A stretch of DNA of 64,000 bases from Perlabentimonas sp034003245 (GTDB taxonomy: Bacteria; Bacteroidota; Bacteroidia; Bacteroidales; Tenuifilaceae). The translations under genes were made by a program, and so were the position numbers. Shown here one piece after another: positions 50,521-60,042 of the stretch; the stretch's first letter is position 1; each line of letters begins with the position of its first letter. The stretch spans positions 1 to 64,000 of the forward strand of contig JAVEYY010000024.1 of the NCBI GenBank assembly GCA_034003245.1, in the 5' to 3' direction. Under the pieces are notes generated by a model. The model saw nothing but the letters and a program-made list of their open reading frames with translations. It did no database searches and was not told the DNA's origin.

Positions 50521-51615
50521 ATGGAAAGAACACTTTTAAAAGAGATCACGAAGGCTAACGTGGAAGCATACGTTAACCGGGCGAGGGAGCAGTTCCTACA
50601 GAGAATGTTCTGGAATAAGTTTTTCCCTCTGAAGTACACCACGCAGCTCACTTGGGAGTCACTCTCAGGAAGCGGGGGTAACCCTGTTATGGCTGATGTG
50701 GTTGAGTACAATTCATCTGCACCGCTCAAGACCAGAAGGACTGTGAGCAAGAAGACTGGTGATATTCCTAAGATTGCCATCAAGCGTCAAATGGATGAGA
50801 AGGACATGAACGAGTATAACGTGATGAAGGCATTTGCCCAAGGCGATGCTAACAAGAACGCTATTCTTGACCTCGTGTTCAACGACATCAATTTCTGCTA
50901 TACTGGCGTTATGGCACGTACTGAGTTTCTTGCTATGCAAGCGCTCTCATACGGTTCTTTGTCCTTGGACAAAAACAACAACAATGGCATTATCACTGAG
51001 ACCACTGTTGATTTTGGAATTCCAGCCGCGCAAAAAACCGCTGTGGGTACCATCTGGGCTACTGCAGCCAGTGCGACCCCTGTGAAGGATATCGAAACCG
51101 TAGTTGACAATGCTAAGCAGGCTGGTTACTCCATTGGCTACATCGTAATGGATAGAGCTACGCTTCGCCTTATGCTTGCCACTACTGAGGTTAAAGATAA
51201 GTACGCTGTTTTCCAGCGCATCAGCACCAACAGAAAAACTGAACCAACCTTTGACGAGCTTAACGCTATGCTAGAAGCATACATGCTACCCAAGATCGTT
51301 GTGGTTGATTCAACTGTAAGGTTTGAGAATAAGGCTCACAGCCTTTCCTCAATCAACGCTTGGAAAACTGGCTACGTAACCTTTATTCCTGATATGGTGA
51401 TTGGTAATATCATGCATGGGCCAATCGCTGAGGAGGCAAGTGCAGAGGTGAAGAAGAAGGCTACTTTAGTAAAGAGGGATCATATCCTTCTGACCAAGTG
51501 GTCTGAATTGGAACCTTTCGGTGAGTTCACTAAAGGACAGGCAAACGCCTTCCCACGCTTTAGCGATGTGGATGGGCTGTTTATCCTGAAAACTAACGGA
51601 ACCAGCTGGGCTTAA
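50521..51615 (+). CDS. Major capsid protein
   Basis: A 364-residue protein starting MERTLLKEITKANVEAYV, with the typical WESLSGSGGNPVMADVVE and GYSIGYIVMDRATLRLML segments of Bacteroidota siphophage capsids. Length and position (after the decoration gene, before the connectors) fit. Fold assumed HK97-like. Confidence 0.75.
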   Translation: MERTLLKEITKANVEAYVNRAREQFLQRMFWNKFFPLKYTTQLTWESLSGSGGNPVMADVVEYNSSAPLKTRRTVSKKTGDIPKIAIKRQMDEKDMNEYNVMKAFAQGDANKNAILDLVFNDINFCYTGVMARTEFLAMQALSYGSLSLDKNNNNGIITETTVDFGIPAAQKTAVGTIWATAASATPVKDIETVVDNAKQAGYSIGYIVMDRATLRLMLATTEVKDKYAVFQRISTNRKTEPTFDELNAMLEAYMLPKIVVVDSTVRFENKAHSLSSINAWKTGYVTFIPDMVIGNIMHGPIAEEASAEVKKKATLVKRDHILLTKWSELEPFGEFTKGQANAFPRFSDVDGLFILKTNGTSWA

Positions 51616-51929
51616 TGACAAACCTTGATGCCATACGATCAACGGCCATTGGCTACCCTGTTGATGAGAATACCCTGAATCGGGTGCTCATCGACAGGGG
51701 GCTAGTTGCTGATGCTGAATATGCAGGCAAAAGCAAAGTCTTTGAGTTGGCCCATGCAGATCTACTCGTTGCATTGCTCAGTGCTGCCAATGTTCAGGAG
51801 GGGGGCTTTCAGGTCTCAATGACTGACAAGTCCAATTTTCTCAAGGTGGCATCTGGGATATACGACAAGTGGGATGAGTACAATCCTCTCAAGCAGACAC
51901 CCTCAATTACAGGAGTATCACCATGGTAG
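51615..51929 (+). CDS. Head-tail connector adaptor
   Basis: A 104-residue helical protein (VFELAHADLLVALLSAANVQE) directly after the capsid gene with a one-base overlap. The position is that of head-completion adaptors (DUF6706-like in Bacteroidota phages). Call mainly from synteny. Confidence 0.6.
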   Translation: MTNLDAIRSTAIGYPVDENTLNRVLIDRGLVADAEYAGKSKVFELAHADLLVALLSAANVQEGGFQVSMTDKSNFLKVASGIYDKWDEYNPLKQTPSITGVSPW

Positions 51930-52240
51930 TTCAATACCCTCATAGCATAAGCGTAACGTGGAAAACCCAACCCACTAAGGATGCTAATGGTGACTGGGTG
52001 GAGGGAATACCTCAGGTTTTTACCTCAGCCTGCAGGGCTGAGACCAACGGGGAGGGCAAAACCTTAACGGGTGTTGATGGAAGGGCCATCAACTTCTCCT
52101 TTGCGGTTTACCTACCAAAAACGGAGCAAGTGATACCCTATGGGGCATCTGTGGAGATAAGCCTTAGTGCTAGCCAAGTTGTTAGGGGCGAGGTGAAGAA
52201 CCAGCAGAACGGACAGCTAAACTCACGGCTATGGGTATAA
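51923..52240 (+). CDS. Head-tail joining (stopper) protein
   Basis: A 105-residue beta-rich protein (HSISVTWKTQPTKDANGDW, then VIPYGASVEISL), matching SPP1 gp16/HK97 gp9-type stoppers. Overlaps both neighbours by a few bases. Confidence 0.65.
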   Translation: MVVQYPHSISVTWKTQPTKDANGDWVEGIPQVFTSACRAETNGEGKTLTGVDGRAINFSFAVYLPKTEQVIPYGASVEISLSASQVVRGEVKNQQNGQLNSRLWV

Positions 52241-52737
52241 AGGCTAAATTCAACAGAGCGGATGTGCGCAGGATGATTCAGCGCGACTGGGCTAAGATTG
52301 AGGCTAACCTTTTCTCGATTATGGCCTACGTTGGTGAGGAATTCGTTACAAACGTTCGGAGCGGTATGCAGATAGATCAGGGTGCATTCCCAAAAGGGGA
52401 CTATCGAGATCAAACGGCAAACCTAAGAAGCTCCGTTGCCTACTTCATCCTTAAGGATGGAATCATTGTACGAAAGAATTCTGTTGGAACAGCCGAAGGA
52501 CAGCAAGCTGCACAAGGTATGTTAAACTCAGTTCCCAAACTACGCAAAGGCTATCAGCTGGTTGGAGTTGCAGGTATGGACTACGCCTCTAGGTTAGAAG
52601 CTATGGGTTACAACGTAATCAGCTCTCAAGCTGAGGTGGCGATGATCAATCTATCGAAGCAGCTAAAAGCCTATGCAGCCAAAAAGGGCTTTGATATGGA
52701 TATTGACTTCACAGGCGTAATGGTTCAGATGCGATGA
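52231..52737 (+). CDS. HK97 gp10-like tail component
   Basis: A 168-residue protein with FVTNVRSGMQIDQGAFPKGD and VGVAGMDYASRLEAMGYNV segments typical of the tail-component family. Overlaps both neighbours by a few bases, in the usual order. Confidence 0.7.
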   Translation: MGIKAKFNRADVRRMIQRDWAKIEANLFSIMAYVGEEFVTNVRSGMQIDQGAFPKGDYRDQTANLRSSVAYFILKDGIIVRKNSVGTAEGQQAAQGMLNSVPKLRKGYQLVGVAGMDYASRLEAMGYNVISSQAEVAMINLSKQLKAYAAKKGFDMDIDFTGVMVQMR

Positions 52738-53111
52738 AAACACCCACCGATGCAGTGAACTTTGTGTATGCCCTTGTTGATGACCTGGGCATTGAGGCGT
52801 TTAAGCACACCAGCTCGGGGAAAGGGGAAAGAATTGTGGTGAACACCCTACCCCTAACAGGTGATATCCTGCAGCGGTGCTATGTAAACGTGAACGGGTT
52901 TGTGCCCGATATTCAGGTTTCAGGCAGTACGCCAGTACCCAACACCAAGCGGCTTGAGGAGGTAGAAGGGTTAATCGTCAACGTGTTTGACAACCACACC
53001 AACTCAGGCGATATTCATATCTACATCGAATCGGTAGGGATTGAGAGAAACCCCTCGTTCGATGAGCATTTTATTAACGTCAAATTGAAAGTAAATCTTA
53101 AAAATCCATAA
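52734..53111 (+). CDS. Tail completion/terminator protein
   Basis: A 125-residue protein with a mixed alpha/beta fold (AVNFVYALVDDLGIEAFKH). It lies between the gp10-like and major tail genes, where tail terminator proteins lie. Synteny-based. Confidence 0.6.
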   Translation: MKTPTDAVNFVYALVDDLGIEAFKHTSSGKGERIVVNTLPLTGDILQRCYVNVNGFVPDIQVSGSTPVPNTKRLEEVEGLIVNVFDNHTNSGDIHIYIESVGIERNPSFDEHFINVKLKVNLKNP

Positions 53112-53113
53112 TC

Positions 53114-53623
53114 ATGTCAGCAGAAAAATACACACTCGGGTTGAAATGGGTAAAGTTTGGTACCCCAACGGGCACTGCTACTATGCCCGCAACCCTGACC
53201 GATTTTGCTAAAACGGTAAAAGGCTCGATGACTGTTGATGAGTCAGAATCCACCATAAAGGACTTCAACGTGGAGGAGGTAGACGCTCCAGTTAGGCAGG
53301 CCATTACCGAGAATGGTAAACTTACGCTAGTATGGAAAGCGTACAACCTTGACCCCGAAATTATCGCAGCCGTTAAGGGAGGAACTAGCACCGCCACCAA
53401 GTTCTCTGCACCGGCCAAGTCGGTAATCATCGAGAAGGCGTTGGAGGTGAAGTCGATCGACAACGTGGTGTTCGCCATACCCAAGGCCAGCATCGTGGCG
53501 CGAGTGACAGGTCAGATTGGAACCGATGATATGCTCCAGCTTGAGGTGAAAGCCACGGCTATTGACCCAGGCGATGGAGGCAGTCCCTGGTTTATCGAGC
53601 ATGGAGTAGCTGATCCTACCTAG
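53114..53623 (+). CDS. Major tail protein
   Basis: A 169-residue beta-rich protein (LTDFAKTVKGSMTVDESES, then QIGTDDMLQLEVKATA). Position before the tail-chaperone region and length fit a siphovirus tail tube. A hairpin after it could favour high expression relative to downstream genes. Confidence 0.75.
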   Translation: MSAEKYTLGLKWVKFGTPTGTATMPATLTDFAKTVKGSMTVDESESTIKDFNVEEVDAPVRQAITENGKLTLVWKAYNLDPEIIAAVKGGTSTATKFSAPAKSVIIEKALEVKSIDNVVFAIPKASIVARVTGQIGTDDMLQLEVKATAIDPGDGGSPWFIEHGVADPT

Positions 53624-53642
53624 TAATTAACCATACTTACCT

Positions 53643-53662
53643 AGCCCTGCTCCGGCAGGGCT
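53643..53662 (+). terminator. Hairpin after the major tail gene
   Basis: AGCCCTGC pairs with GCAGGGCT across TCCG. The T run after it is poor, so read-through or partial termination is likely. Confidence 0.55.
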
Positions 53663-53675
53663 TAACCTAATTATT

Positions 53676-54179
53676 ATGGAACAGCTAAAATTTATATACA
53701 AACTTTTCAACTACTCAGAGATGAAGGTTCAAGTGGCAGGGTTCTACGGCGCCCTCATGTCCGTAATCTGCGCCTTTGCAGAGCGATTCCTAGGAATTTC
53801 TGTGGGGTTATTCCTACTGCTCTTCCTGGTCATGATTACGGACTACGCCACTGGGCTTCGGGCAAGCAAGAAGGAGGGTAAGAAGTTTATCAGCCGAAGG
53901 GGGCTGCAGTGGCTATTCAAGTTTGGGAGCTACATGGTGTTTCTCTCCATTTCCTTCTTACTGAGGAAGGAGCTGCTAGGAAACGGCCTGCAATGGCTTG
54001 ATATTCCCATGCAGCTAATCCACTTCTACATCCTAATCCACATCTTCACCTGGGAGTTGAAATCAGTAGATGAGAACTTTGAGAGGCTTGGCTTCTCGTT
54101 TCGAATTCTCAAGCTGGCTGACGATATCTTCACTACGATAAGAGAAATCTTTAAAAAGCGGATCGATGAGCATAAGTGA
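53676..54179 (+). CDS. Phage holin
   Basis: A 167-residue membrane protein with hydrophobic segments at about 21-40, 42-55, 85-97 and 105-125 and the ITDYATGLRASKKEGKKF motif of the phage holin family (LydA-like/toxin-secretion holin). It makes the membrane hole that releases the lysozyme. It overlaps the lysozyme gene by 14 bases. Confidence 0.8.
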   Translation: MEQLKFIYKLFNYSEMKVQVAGFYGALMSVICAFAERFLGISVGLFLLLFLVMITDYATGLRASKKEGKKFISRRGLQWLFKFGSYMVFLSISFLLRKELLGNGLQWLDIPMQLIHFYILIHIFTWELKSVDENFERLGFSFRILKLADDIFTTIREIFKKRIDEHK

Positions 54180-54708
54180 GCAAGGGTTGGCGCTGATCAA
54201 GCATTTTGAGACGCTCCACGACGGGGATCTGTCTACCATTGGCCTACAGCCCAAGATGTGCCCCGCTGGGGTATGGACTGTAGGCTACGGTAGGGCACTA
54301 CTGGGGGTTGATGGGAAGTTCCTGAAGGGGAAAGAGGGGAAAGCGGAGGCATACCGACAATACCCAAACCTTTCTGAGAATCAAGCAGAGCAGATGCTCC
54401 GGGAGGATACGGCAGTTTACGGGAAGCGAGTTCTCAAGCTATGTCAGGAGCATAGTATTGCGCTAAAACAGCATGAGTTTGATGCCATTGTTTCGCTAGC
54501 CTACAATTGCGGAATTGGTGCGTTGTACGATTATGAGAGGAAGCGAGAAATGGCCGTGCTCAGAGCCTTGAAGAAAGGGGAGGGTGTTCCCGAGGCAATG
54601 GCCCTTTGGATTAAGTCAGGGGGTAAGGTGATGCCGGGACTTGTGCGAAGGAGAAAATCTGAGGGGCATCTATTCAGAACGGGGAAGCTTAACTTCTTTC
54701 AGAAATGA
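54166..54708 (+). CDS. Phage lysozyme, glycoside hydrolase family 24
   Basis: A 180-residue endolysin. The catalytic Glu lies in LIKHFETLHDGD (about 15), followed by WTVGYGRAL, FDAIVSLAYNCGIGAL and the late GLVRRRKSEG. No signal peptide. Lytic for peptidoglycan once the holin acts. Confidence 0.88.
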   Translation: MSISEQGLALIKHFETLHDGDLSTIGLQPKMCPAGVWTVGYGRALLGVDGKFLKGKEGKAEAYRQYPNLSENQAEQMLREDTAVYGKRVLKLCQEHSIALKQHEFDAIVSLAYNCGIGALYDYERKREMAVLRALKKGEGVPEAMALWIKSGGKVMPGLVRRRKSEGHLFRTGKLNFFQK

Positions 54709-54902
54709 CAATACCAGACCCCAAATTCTGGATTGGCGATGAGGTCTATCACGTTACGCCCGATAGCCCCAAAGGGATCGTGCTGGATGTGCTGTACTCT
54801 TGCAGGACTAACCTATTCGACTACCTGGTTACCTTCTCCTCAGAGAGGGAATCCCTACTATACAGTGAACTCGAACTAAGCAACCATAAAAACTTTATCT
54901 AA
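54705..54902 (+). CDS. Small phage protein
   Basis: A 65-residue protein MTIPDPKFWIGDEVYHVTPD, probably a small SH3-like fold. It sits between the lysozyme and the tail chaperone with overlaps on both sides. Confidence 0.55.
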   Translation: MTIPDPKFWIGDEVYHVTPDSPKGIVLDVLYSCRTNLFDYLVTFSSERESLLYSELELSNHKNFI

Positions 54903-55339
54903 TGGAGAAGAATGCCGCCAGCGATCTGCTGAACGAGGCCGTTGAGTTTCGGATCGGCAAGCGCAAGTTTAGCATGAAGAAGTTGAAGTTGGGTACCATC
55001 GTTAGGATCTCCAAGCAGGTGCTCAGCATGCAGGATATTGACCCCGAGCAATCGGCCATACAGAGCGTGTACTCCAACGCGGCAAATCTCAGGTTTGCCA
55101 CAAGAATTTTAGCCATCGCCCTGCTGAACTCCCGTTGGATAGGTTGGCTCTACCCTTTGTTGGCCAGATGGTTGATGTACCAACTTGATACTGCAGAATT
55201 AGCTCAGCTAATGAAGGTCGTAGCCTCACAGGTAGGGGCGCAGGACTTTTTTTTTACTATGACGTTGACGAGGGGGATGAACTTTCTGACGAGGAAAAAG
55301 GAAAGTTCAGAGGGGGAAAATCAATTTACGGAACCATAG
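54902..55339 (+). CDS. Tail assembly chaperone, short product (gpG-like)
   Basis: The 145-residue zero-frame protein. Up to residue 118 it is the shared part (EFRIGKRKFSMKKLKLGTIV, AELAQLMKVVASQVGAQDF); from there the zero-frame tail is short and unlike a domain. A T9 run at 55247-55255 allows a shift to the -1 frame, giving the long form to 55518. Same arrangement as G and GT in lambda. Confidence 0.8.
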   Translation: MEKNAASDLLNEAVEFRIGKRKFSMKKLKLGTIVRISKQVLSMQDIDPEQSAIQSVYSNAANLRFATRILAIALLNSRWIGWLYPLLARWLMYQLDTAELAQLMKVVASQVGAQDFFFTMTLTRGMNFLTRKKESSEGENQFTEP

Positions 55340-55518
55340 CCATCATTCAGGAAACCTTTGGCTACAGCCATAGGGAAGTGCTATGGGGTGAGAGCTGGGC
55401 ATGCCTCCTCATGAAGCTCAGCGATAAGCCCCGCTACTCATATAAGGATAAAATCAAAAAGCTTAGAACCAAGGAGGAGGTGATGAAGCACCTTGGGAAA
55501 TACGCAAGAAAACCCTAA
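54902..55518 (+). CDS. Tail assembly chaperone, long product by -1 frameshift (GT-like)
   Basis: Codons 54902-55255 (118 residues, ending DFFF) are read in frame 0; the ribosome slips back one base on T9 (C TTT TTT TTT A) and continues at 55255 as YYDVDEGDELSDEEKGK to a TAA at 55516-55518, 205 residues in all. The -1 frame has no stop from 55243 to the end and is clearly protein-like (IYGTIAIIQETFGYSHREVL, WGESWACLLMKL), which the zero frame is not. The long form recruits the tape measure protein. Confidence 0.85.
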
Positions 55519-55522
55519 TGCC

Positions 55523-58500
55523 ATGCCCGGACTACACTTTGAATCATCCATAGATTTTCAGCAGCTGGATCGACAGCTTAAGGTGATGGAGACCAAGATT
55601 TCTGAACTGGCTCGAACCACCGAGAAGGCGGGCGATGACATGGACGCCACCTTTAAACGCGTTGGGGCTGCCGTTGGGGCGTACTTATCCTTTCAAGCCC
55701 TTTCGGGTTTCGCCATGCAGGTGGCCAACGTTAGGGGGGAATTCCAGCAGCTGGAGGTGGCCTTTAACACCATGCTGGGCAGCAAGGAGAAGGCCGATAA
55801 GCTGATGGGCCAAGTGGTGAACCTGGCCGCAACGACCCCATTCTCCCTCACCGATGTTTCGCAGGGTGTAAAACAATTACTGGCATACCAAGAATCCCAA
55901 GAAACGGTTATAGACACCACTAAACGGTTAGGAGATATCTCTGCAGGTCTGAGCGTCCCCCTCGGGAGGCTTATCATGGTTTACGGGCAGGTTCGTGCTA
56001 AGGGGCGGCTTATGGGTGATGACCTCAGGCAGTTCACAGAGGCGGGTATTCCCATGATCGCCGAGCTGGCCAAGCAGTTCGATGTGGCCGAGAGCAAGGT
56101 GTCTGAGATGGTGTCTGCAGGAACGGTTGGCTTTGCCGATGTGCAGAGCGTGCTGAAAAGGCTTACCGACGAGGGGGGCATGTTCTTCAACCTCATGGAG
56201 GAGCAAGCCAAGACCATTACCGGACTTATTTCCAACTTGGGCGATGCCTGGGATAGGATGATGAACCAGATAGGGGAGAATAATGAGGGGCTGATCGCTG
56301 GTAGCGTTACAGGGTTGATTGAGCTAGTTGAGAACTACGAGAAGGTACTCGATATTCTTAAAGTTTTAGCCGTAACCTACGGTACATATAAAGCGGCAGT
56401 AGTTTTGGCAACTCTAGCTAAGAGCGGTATGACTGCTGCGGAAATTTTGCACTACGGTTGGATTGTTATGGTGCAAAAGGCTCAAGCCCTACTAAATAAA
56501 ACGATGCTGGCCAATCCTTTCGTAGCTACTGCCACAGCAGTAGCCGCTCTTGTTTCGGGGCTCGTTATTTATAATAAGTATGCAAGGGAGGCATCACAGT
56601 CACAAAAATTACTGGCAGATATTTCTGGGGAAGTGTCGGCCAAGATGCAGCACGAGAGCAACGTGCTTGCTGTGTATAGGAGGAGGATTAGTGAAACGCT
56701 ACCCGGTAGCAAGGAGCGGGTTAACCTAGTAAGGGAACTAAACGATAAGTACCCTGATTTATTAAGGAATATTGATGCAGAAAATTCATCGGTTGATAAG
56801 CTGAATGGAGTTTTTGACACCTATATAGCCAACCTAGAGAAAACCATACGCTTGAAAGTTCTTGAGGAGCAATTAACCCGATTGGTGAATGATGCGCAGG
56901 AAAACGAGGCAAAGTTTAGGGATAAGTCTATAGATTCCAATGAGCGATATAGAGTTAACAAAAACCTTGAGGCAAAAAGGCAAGAACTTTTAAAAGAATT
57001 AGAGTACCAGAAGGATTTGGTTGATTACGGTGAGCAAACAGCTAAACTGTTGAAGGAAAAAAGAGCCATAGAACAAGAACTGGCCGAAATTCCTGAACTG
57101 GTCAATGAGCTACGAACAACGAGTCCACAAACATTTGAGGAATTTAAACGGGAACAAGAAGAGATAGCACAGGCCTTGATCAGTTCTGGACAAGTAATTG
57201 GTTCTAGTAAGGTTAATCTTGAACAGGCTTATGCAGACTACTTGGCAACCTTTGACCAGTCGACCAATGACTACGAATCCAAGGTTAATCGGTTGAATGA
57301 AATCAACAAAATTCTTGAAAAAGGCTTAACCCCAGAAATTGAAGGGCAATCGATAAAAACCATAGAAGACCTAAAAAAAGAACTCTCTAGCCTTGAGAAT
57401 GCCTACAACAAGGCAACCGATATAAACGATCAGGCGGAGCTGGATAGGCTGGCAAAACTCATAATCGCCAAAAGGCAAGAAATTGAGAAGTTCAAAATCG
57501 AATCGCAGAAGTCGGACAAGCGTACCGACCTTGAAATATTTGAGGACGATCTTAAGAATCGCAAGGAGCTCTACGCCCAATTCGAAGCCTACAAGAAGGT
57601 GGTGGGCGAGGAGGAGGCCAATCAGATGTACGCTGACCTCAGAAAGCAGGGGGAAGACTACATCACCTACCTACAGTCGTTGCTCAATACCCTTCCTGCA
57701 GGCGACAAGAAGGCGATAGTGGCCACCGAAATAGTATCTACAGGCAAAAAGGCTGATGTTGACACCGCCAAGGATTTGGCCGAAATCCTCAAGAGAACGG
57801 CCACATTTCACCAGCAGTTACTCGCCTTGGATAAAAAGTACCAAGAGGAGAAAGAGCTACTTGAGAAGGAGGGGGCTACGGAAAACCTTCGGGTTCTCAC
57901 CGAGCAGTACGAGGCAGAACGGCAAGCCCTCATTGAATCGAACAGGTTGAAGTCAGAATCCTACCAATGGATCTTTGCCGATATAGAGCGAATGAACCGC
58001 CAAGCCCTCAAGGACTACATTCAGCGGCTCAGGGAGGAGGTTAACGCCAAGTCGTGGAGCGATGAGGCCAAGCTTAAGCTGTCCGAAAAGTTGGCGCAGG
58101 CTGAACAGAAGTTAGCCGATATTGTGCCCGAAAGGTTAAAAGATGTGGCTGGGGTGCTTCGCGAGGCAGCTAACCTTGCCGGGGAGCTCGATGAGGAGCT
58201 GGCCAAGGCCATTAATACCGCTGCCGAGCTGGCCGATGCGGCTTCCAACATTGCCATGGGACTGGCTACCTCCAATCCATTTCAGGTTGCGGGTGGAATT
58301 ATTCAGGCCGCCACATCGTTGATCAAGTACTTCTCCAGTAGTGAGCAGATAAAGCAGGCCACTGAGGAGCTAACCGAATCGCTCAGCAAGATGAATGAGC
58401 AGCTTGAGCGACAGGCAAGGCTACTCGAGTGGCTGGGGGGAGCTGATAAACTGGCCGCCTTCACCAAAATGATGGGTGACCTTGGGCAAACAGCCGATGA

Positions 58501-59389
58501 TACCAAGAAGAAGCTTTATGACCTCGTTCAGGAGATGAGCCGGGGCGGTACAACCGGGGTGTGGTATGGCAACCTAGTGCAATGGTCGAAAGGTGAACTC
58601 GGAAAGGCGAAGGAGGTGGATGCCTTTAAGAAAGCCCTAAGTAAATCGGGTCTTGAGGTGGGTAACGCGGAGAACTGGACAAACGATGACTGGATAAGAC
58701 TTATCGGAAACGCCTCGGGTGAAACCAAGAAGCAGCTGGAAGCCCTCTACGATCAGTGGGTGGAGCTGCAGGACAAGCAGGAGGAGTACTACCGGCAGTG
58801 GGCTGAGTACTCCACGGGCATGAGCTTTGACTCTTTCACCAGCGAGTTCTTGGAAGCCTTGAAGTCGGGTGAGCGTTCAGCAGCAGACTTTGCAGACAAC
58901 GTGGAGGATATGCTGCGAAACGCAATTATTCAAGGATTCAAAACGAAATACCTGATAGACACCCTTGAACCTTGGTATAAGCAGTTTGCCCAGTTCAGCG
59001 AGGATGGGTTAACACCTGAGGAGGTGACCGCTCTTCGTCAAACGCTCCAGAGCGTTTTTGCTGATGCTGCAAGCGCTTTTGAAGCGCTGGGTGATATGGG
59101 GGTAGATATGACGGGATTAACCGACAGCGCGAACTCCCTTTCCGGTTCCATTAAAGGGGTAAGTGAGGAGACTGCAAGCATCCTGGCAGGTAGGCTGAAC
59201 TCCATGCATCTAACCATGAATGAGCATTTAAAGGTTGCCCAACGGGTTCTGCTCTACCAGGCAGAGACTGCATACAACACCAAAGAGATCATGACGGTAA
59301 GTAATCTACTTTATGAGATCAAGCAGGCCTTAACAAGCAATCGGGGTACAAATCAGGAAATTATTAACAGAAGAGCGGAGGGGAGATAA
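55523..59389 (+). CDS. Tape measure protein
   Basis: A 1,288-residue protein, the longest complete gene here, whose length sets the tail length. Start at MPGLHFESS (the frame from a TTG at 55493 overlaps the chaperone). The TP901-type core at about 70-260 (FNTMLGSKEKADKLMGQVVN, RLMGDDLRQFTEAGIPMIAE) is followed by hydrophobic segments (about 280-365) and long helical regions. Confidence 0.92.
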   Translation: MPGLHFESSIDFQQLDRQLKVMETKISELARTTEKAGDDMDATFKRVGAAVGAYLSFQALSGFAMQVANVRGEFQQLEVAFNTMLGSKEKADKLMGQVVNLAATTPFSLTDVSQGVKQLLAYQESQETVIDTTKRLGDISAGLSVPLGRLIMVYGQVRAKGRLMGDDLRQFTEAGIPMIAELAKQFDVAESKVSEMVSAGTVGFADVQSVLKRLTDEGGMFFNLMEEQAKTITGLISNLGDAWDRMMNQIGENNEGLIAGSVTGLIELVENYEKVLDILKVLAVTYGTYKAAVVLATLAKSGMTAAEILHYGWIVMVQKAQALLNKTMLANPFVATATAVAALVSGLVIYNKYAREASQSQKLLADISGEVSAKMQHESNVLAVYRRRISETLPGSKERVNLVRELNDKYPDLLRNIDAENSSVDKLNGVFDTYIANLEKTIRLKVLEEQLTRLVNDAQENEAKFRDKSIDSNERYRVNKNLEAKRQELLKELEYQKDLVDYGEQTAKLLKEKRAIEQELAEIPELVNELRTTSPQTFEEFKREQEEIAQALISSGQVIGSSKVNLEQAYADYLATFDQSTNDYESKVNRLNEINKILEKGLTPEIEGQSIKTIEDLKKELSSLENAYNKATDINDQAELDRLAKLIIAKRQEIEKFKIESQKSDKRTDLEIFEDDLKNRKELYAQFEAYKKVVGEEEANQMYADLRKQGEDYITYLQSLLNTLPAGDKKAIVATEIVSTGKKADVDTAKDLAEILKRTATFHQQLLALDKKYQEEKELLEKEGATENLRVLTEQYEAERQALIESNRLKSESYQWIFADIERMNRQALKDYIQRLREEVNAKSWSDEAKLKLSEKLAQAEQKLADIVPERLKDVAGVLREAANLAGELDEELAKAINTAAELADAASNIAMGLATSNPFQVAGGIIQAATSLIKYFSSSEQIKQATEELTESLSKMNEQLERQARLLEWLGGADKLAAFTKMMGDLGQTADDTKKKLYDLVQEMSRGGTTGVWYGNLVQWSKGELGKAKEVDAFKKALSKSGLEVGNAENWTNDDWIRLIGNASGETKKQLEALYDQWVELQDKQEEYYRQWAEYSTGMSFDSFTSEFLEALKSGERSAADFADNVEDMLRNAIIQGFKTKYLIDTLEPWYKQFAQFSEDGLTPEEVTALRQTLQSVFADAASAFEALGDMGVDMTGLTDSANSLSGSIKGVSEETASILAGRLNSMHLTMNEHLKVAQRVLLYQAETAYNTKEIMTVSNLLYEIKQALTSNRGTNQEIINRRAEGR

Positions 59390-60042
59390 TGGTTAACCGG
59401 TATTTCATAGATGGAAAAGATTTATTCCTTGAGTACGGGATTACTGTCCTGAAGAGCAATGGTGAGCTGGATCTACCAAAACCTAAAAAGAGGTTAGAGA
59501 TAGATTGGCCAGATAGTCACGGCCTGTCAATTGATGCAGAATTATCCTTCGTTGGTGTTAGGGAAATTGAACTTGAATGCATGCTCATACAGGAGCAGAA
59601 TACTCTTGCTGTATCTAAACTTAGTGCTTTTAACTCATTATTGATTGCTTCTGGTTTTCGTCAGATGAGGTGCTATAAGACAAATCCCAAAGTTCATATG
59701 GTTAAGCTGAACGATGGGATACGCGTTGAGAGATTCGATCAGGGCAAGACGTTGCTCTTTAACGTTCACCTGATAGAACCAGAGCCCGTCTCTAGGCAGT
59801 TCCAAATTGATATTGTTACCGCCAATGATGCCGTTACAGTTAATGTGGGCAGCGGTGCCACAGGTTCTCTAACGGTTTATTGGGGTGACGGGACAAAGGA
59901 GGTTGTTGTCTCATCAAAAACACACAGCTATCCTGTAGGGAGCATTCCTATCATCGTCGTTGCAGGTGATTTCACTAAAACTCCAAATTTTAGCATTTCA
60001 GCATACATCAATTACACAACCGTAACACCTCCTGAGTTATGA
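59389..60042 (+). CDS. Distal tail protein-like
   Basis: A 217-residue protein. The N-terminal 130 residues (KDLFLEYGITVLKSNGELD, then VGVREIELECMLI) fit Dit-like base-plate proteins; the C-terminal part has a PKD-like strand with LTVYWGDGTKEVVVS. It follows the tape measure gene and overlaps the next gene by ATGA. Confidence 0.65.
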   Translation: MVNRYFIDGKDLFLEYGITVLKSNGELDLPKPKKRLEIDWPDSHGLSIDAELSFVGVREIELECMLIQEQNTLAVSKLSAFNSLLIASGFRQMRCYKTNPKVHMVKLNDGIRVERFDQGKTLLFNVHLIEPEPVSRQFQIDIVTANDAVTVNVGSGATGSLTVYWGDGTKEVVVSSKTHSYPVGSIPIIVVAGDFTKTPNFSISAYINYTTVTPPEL

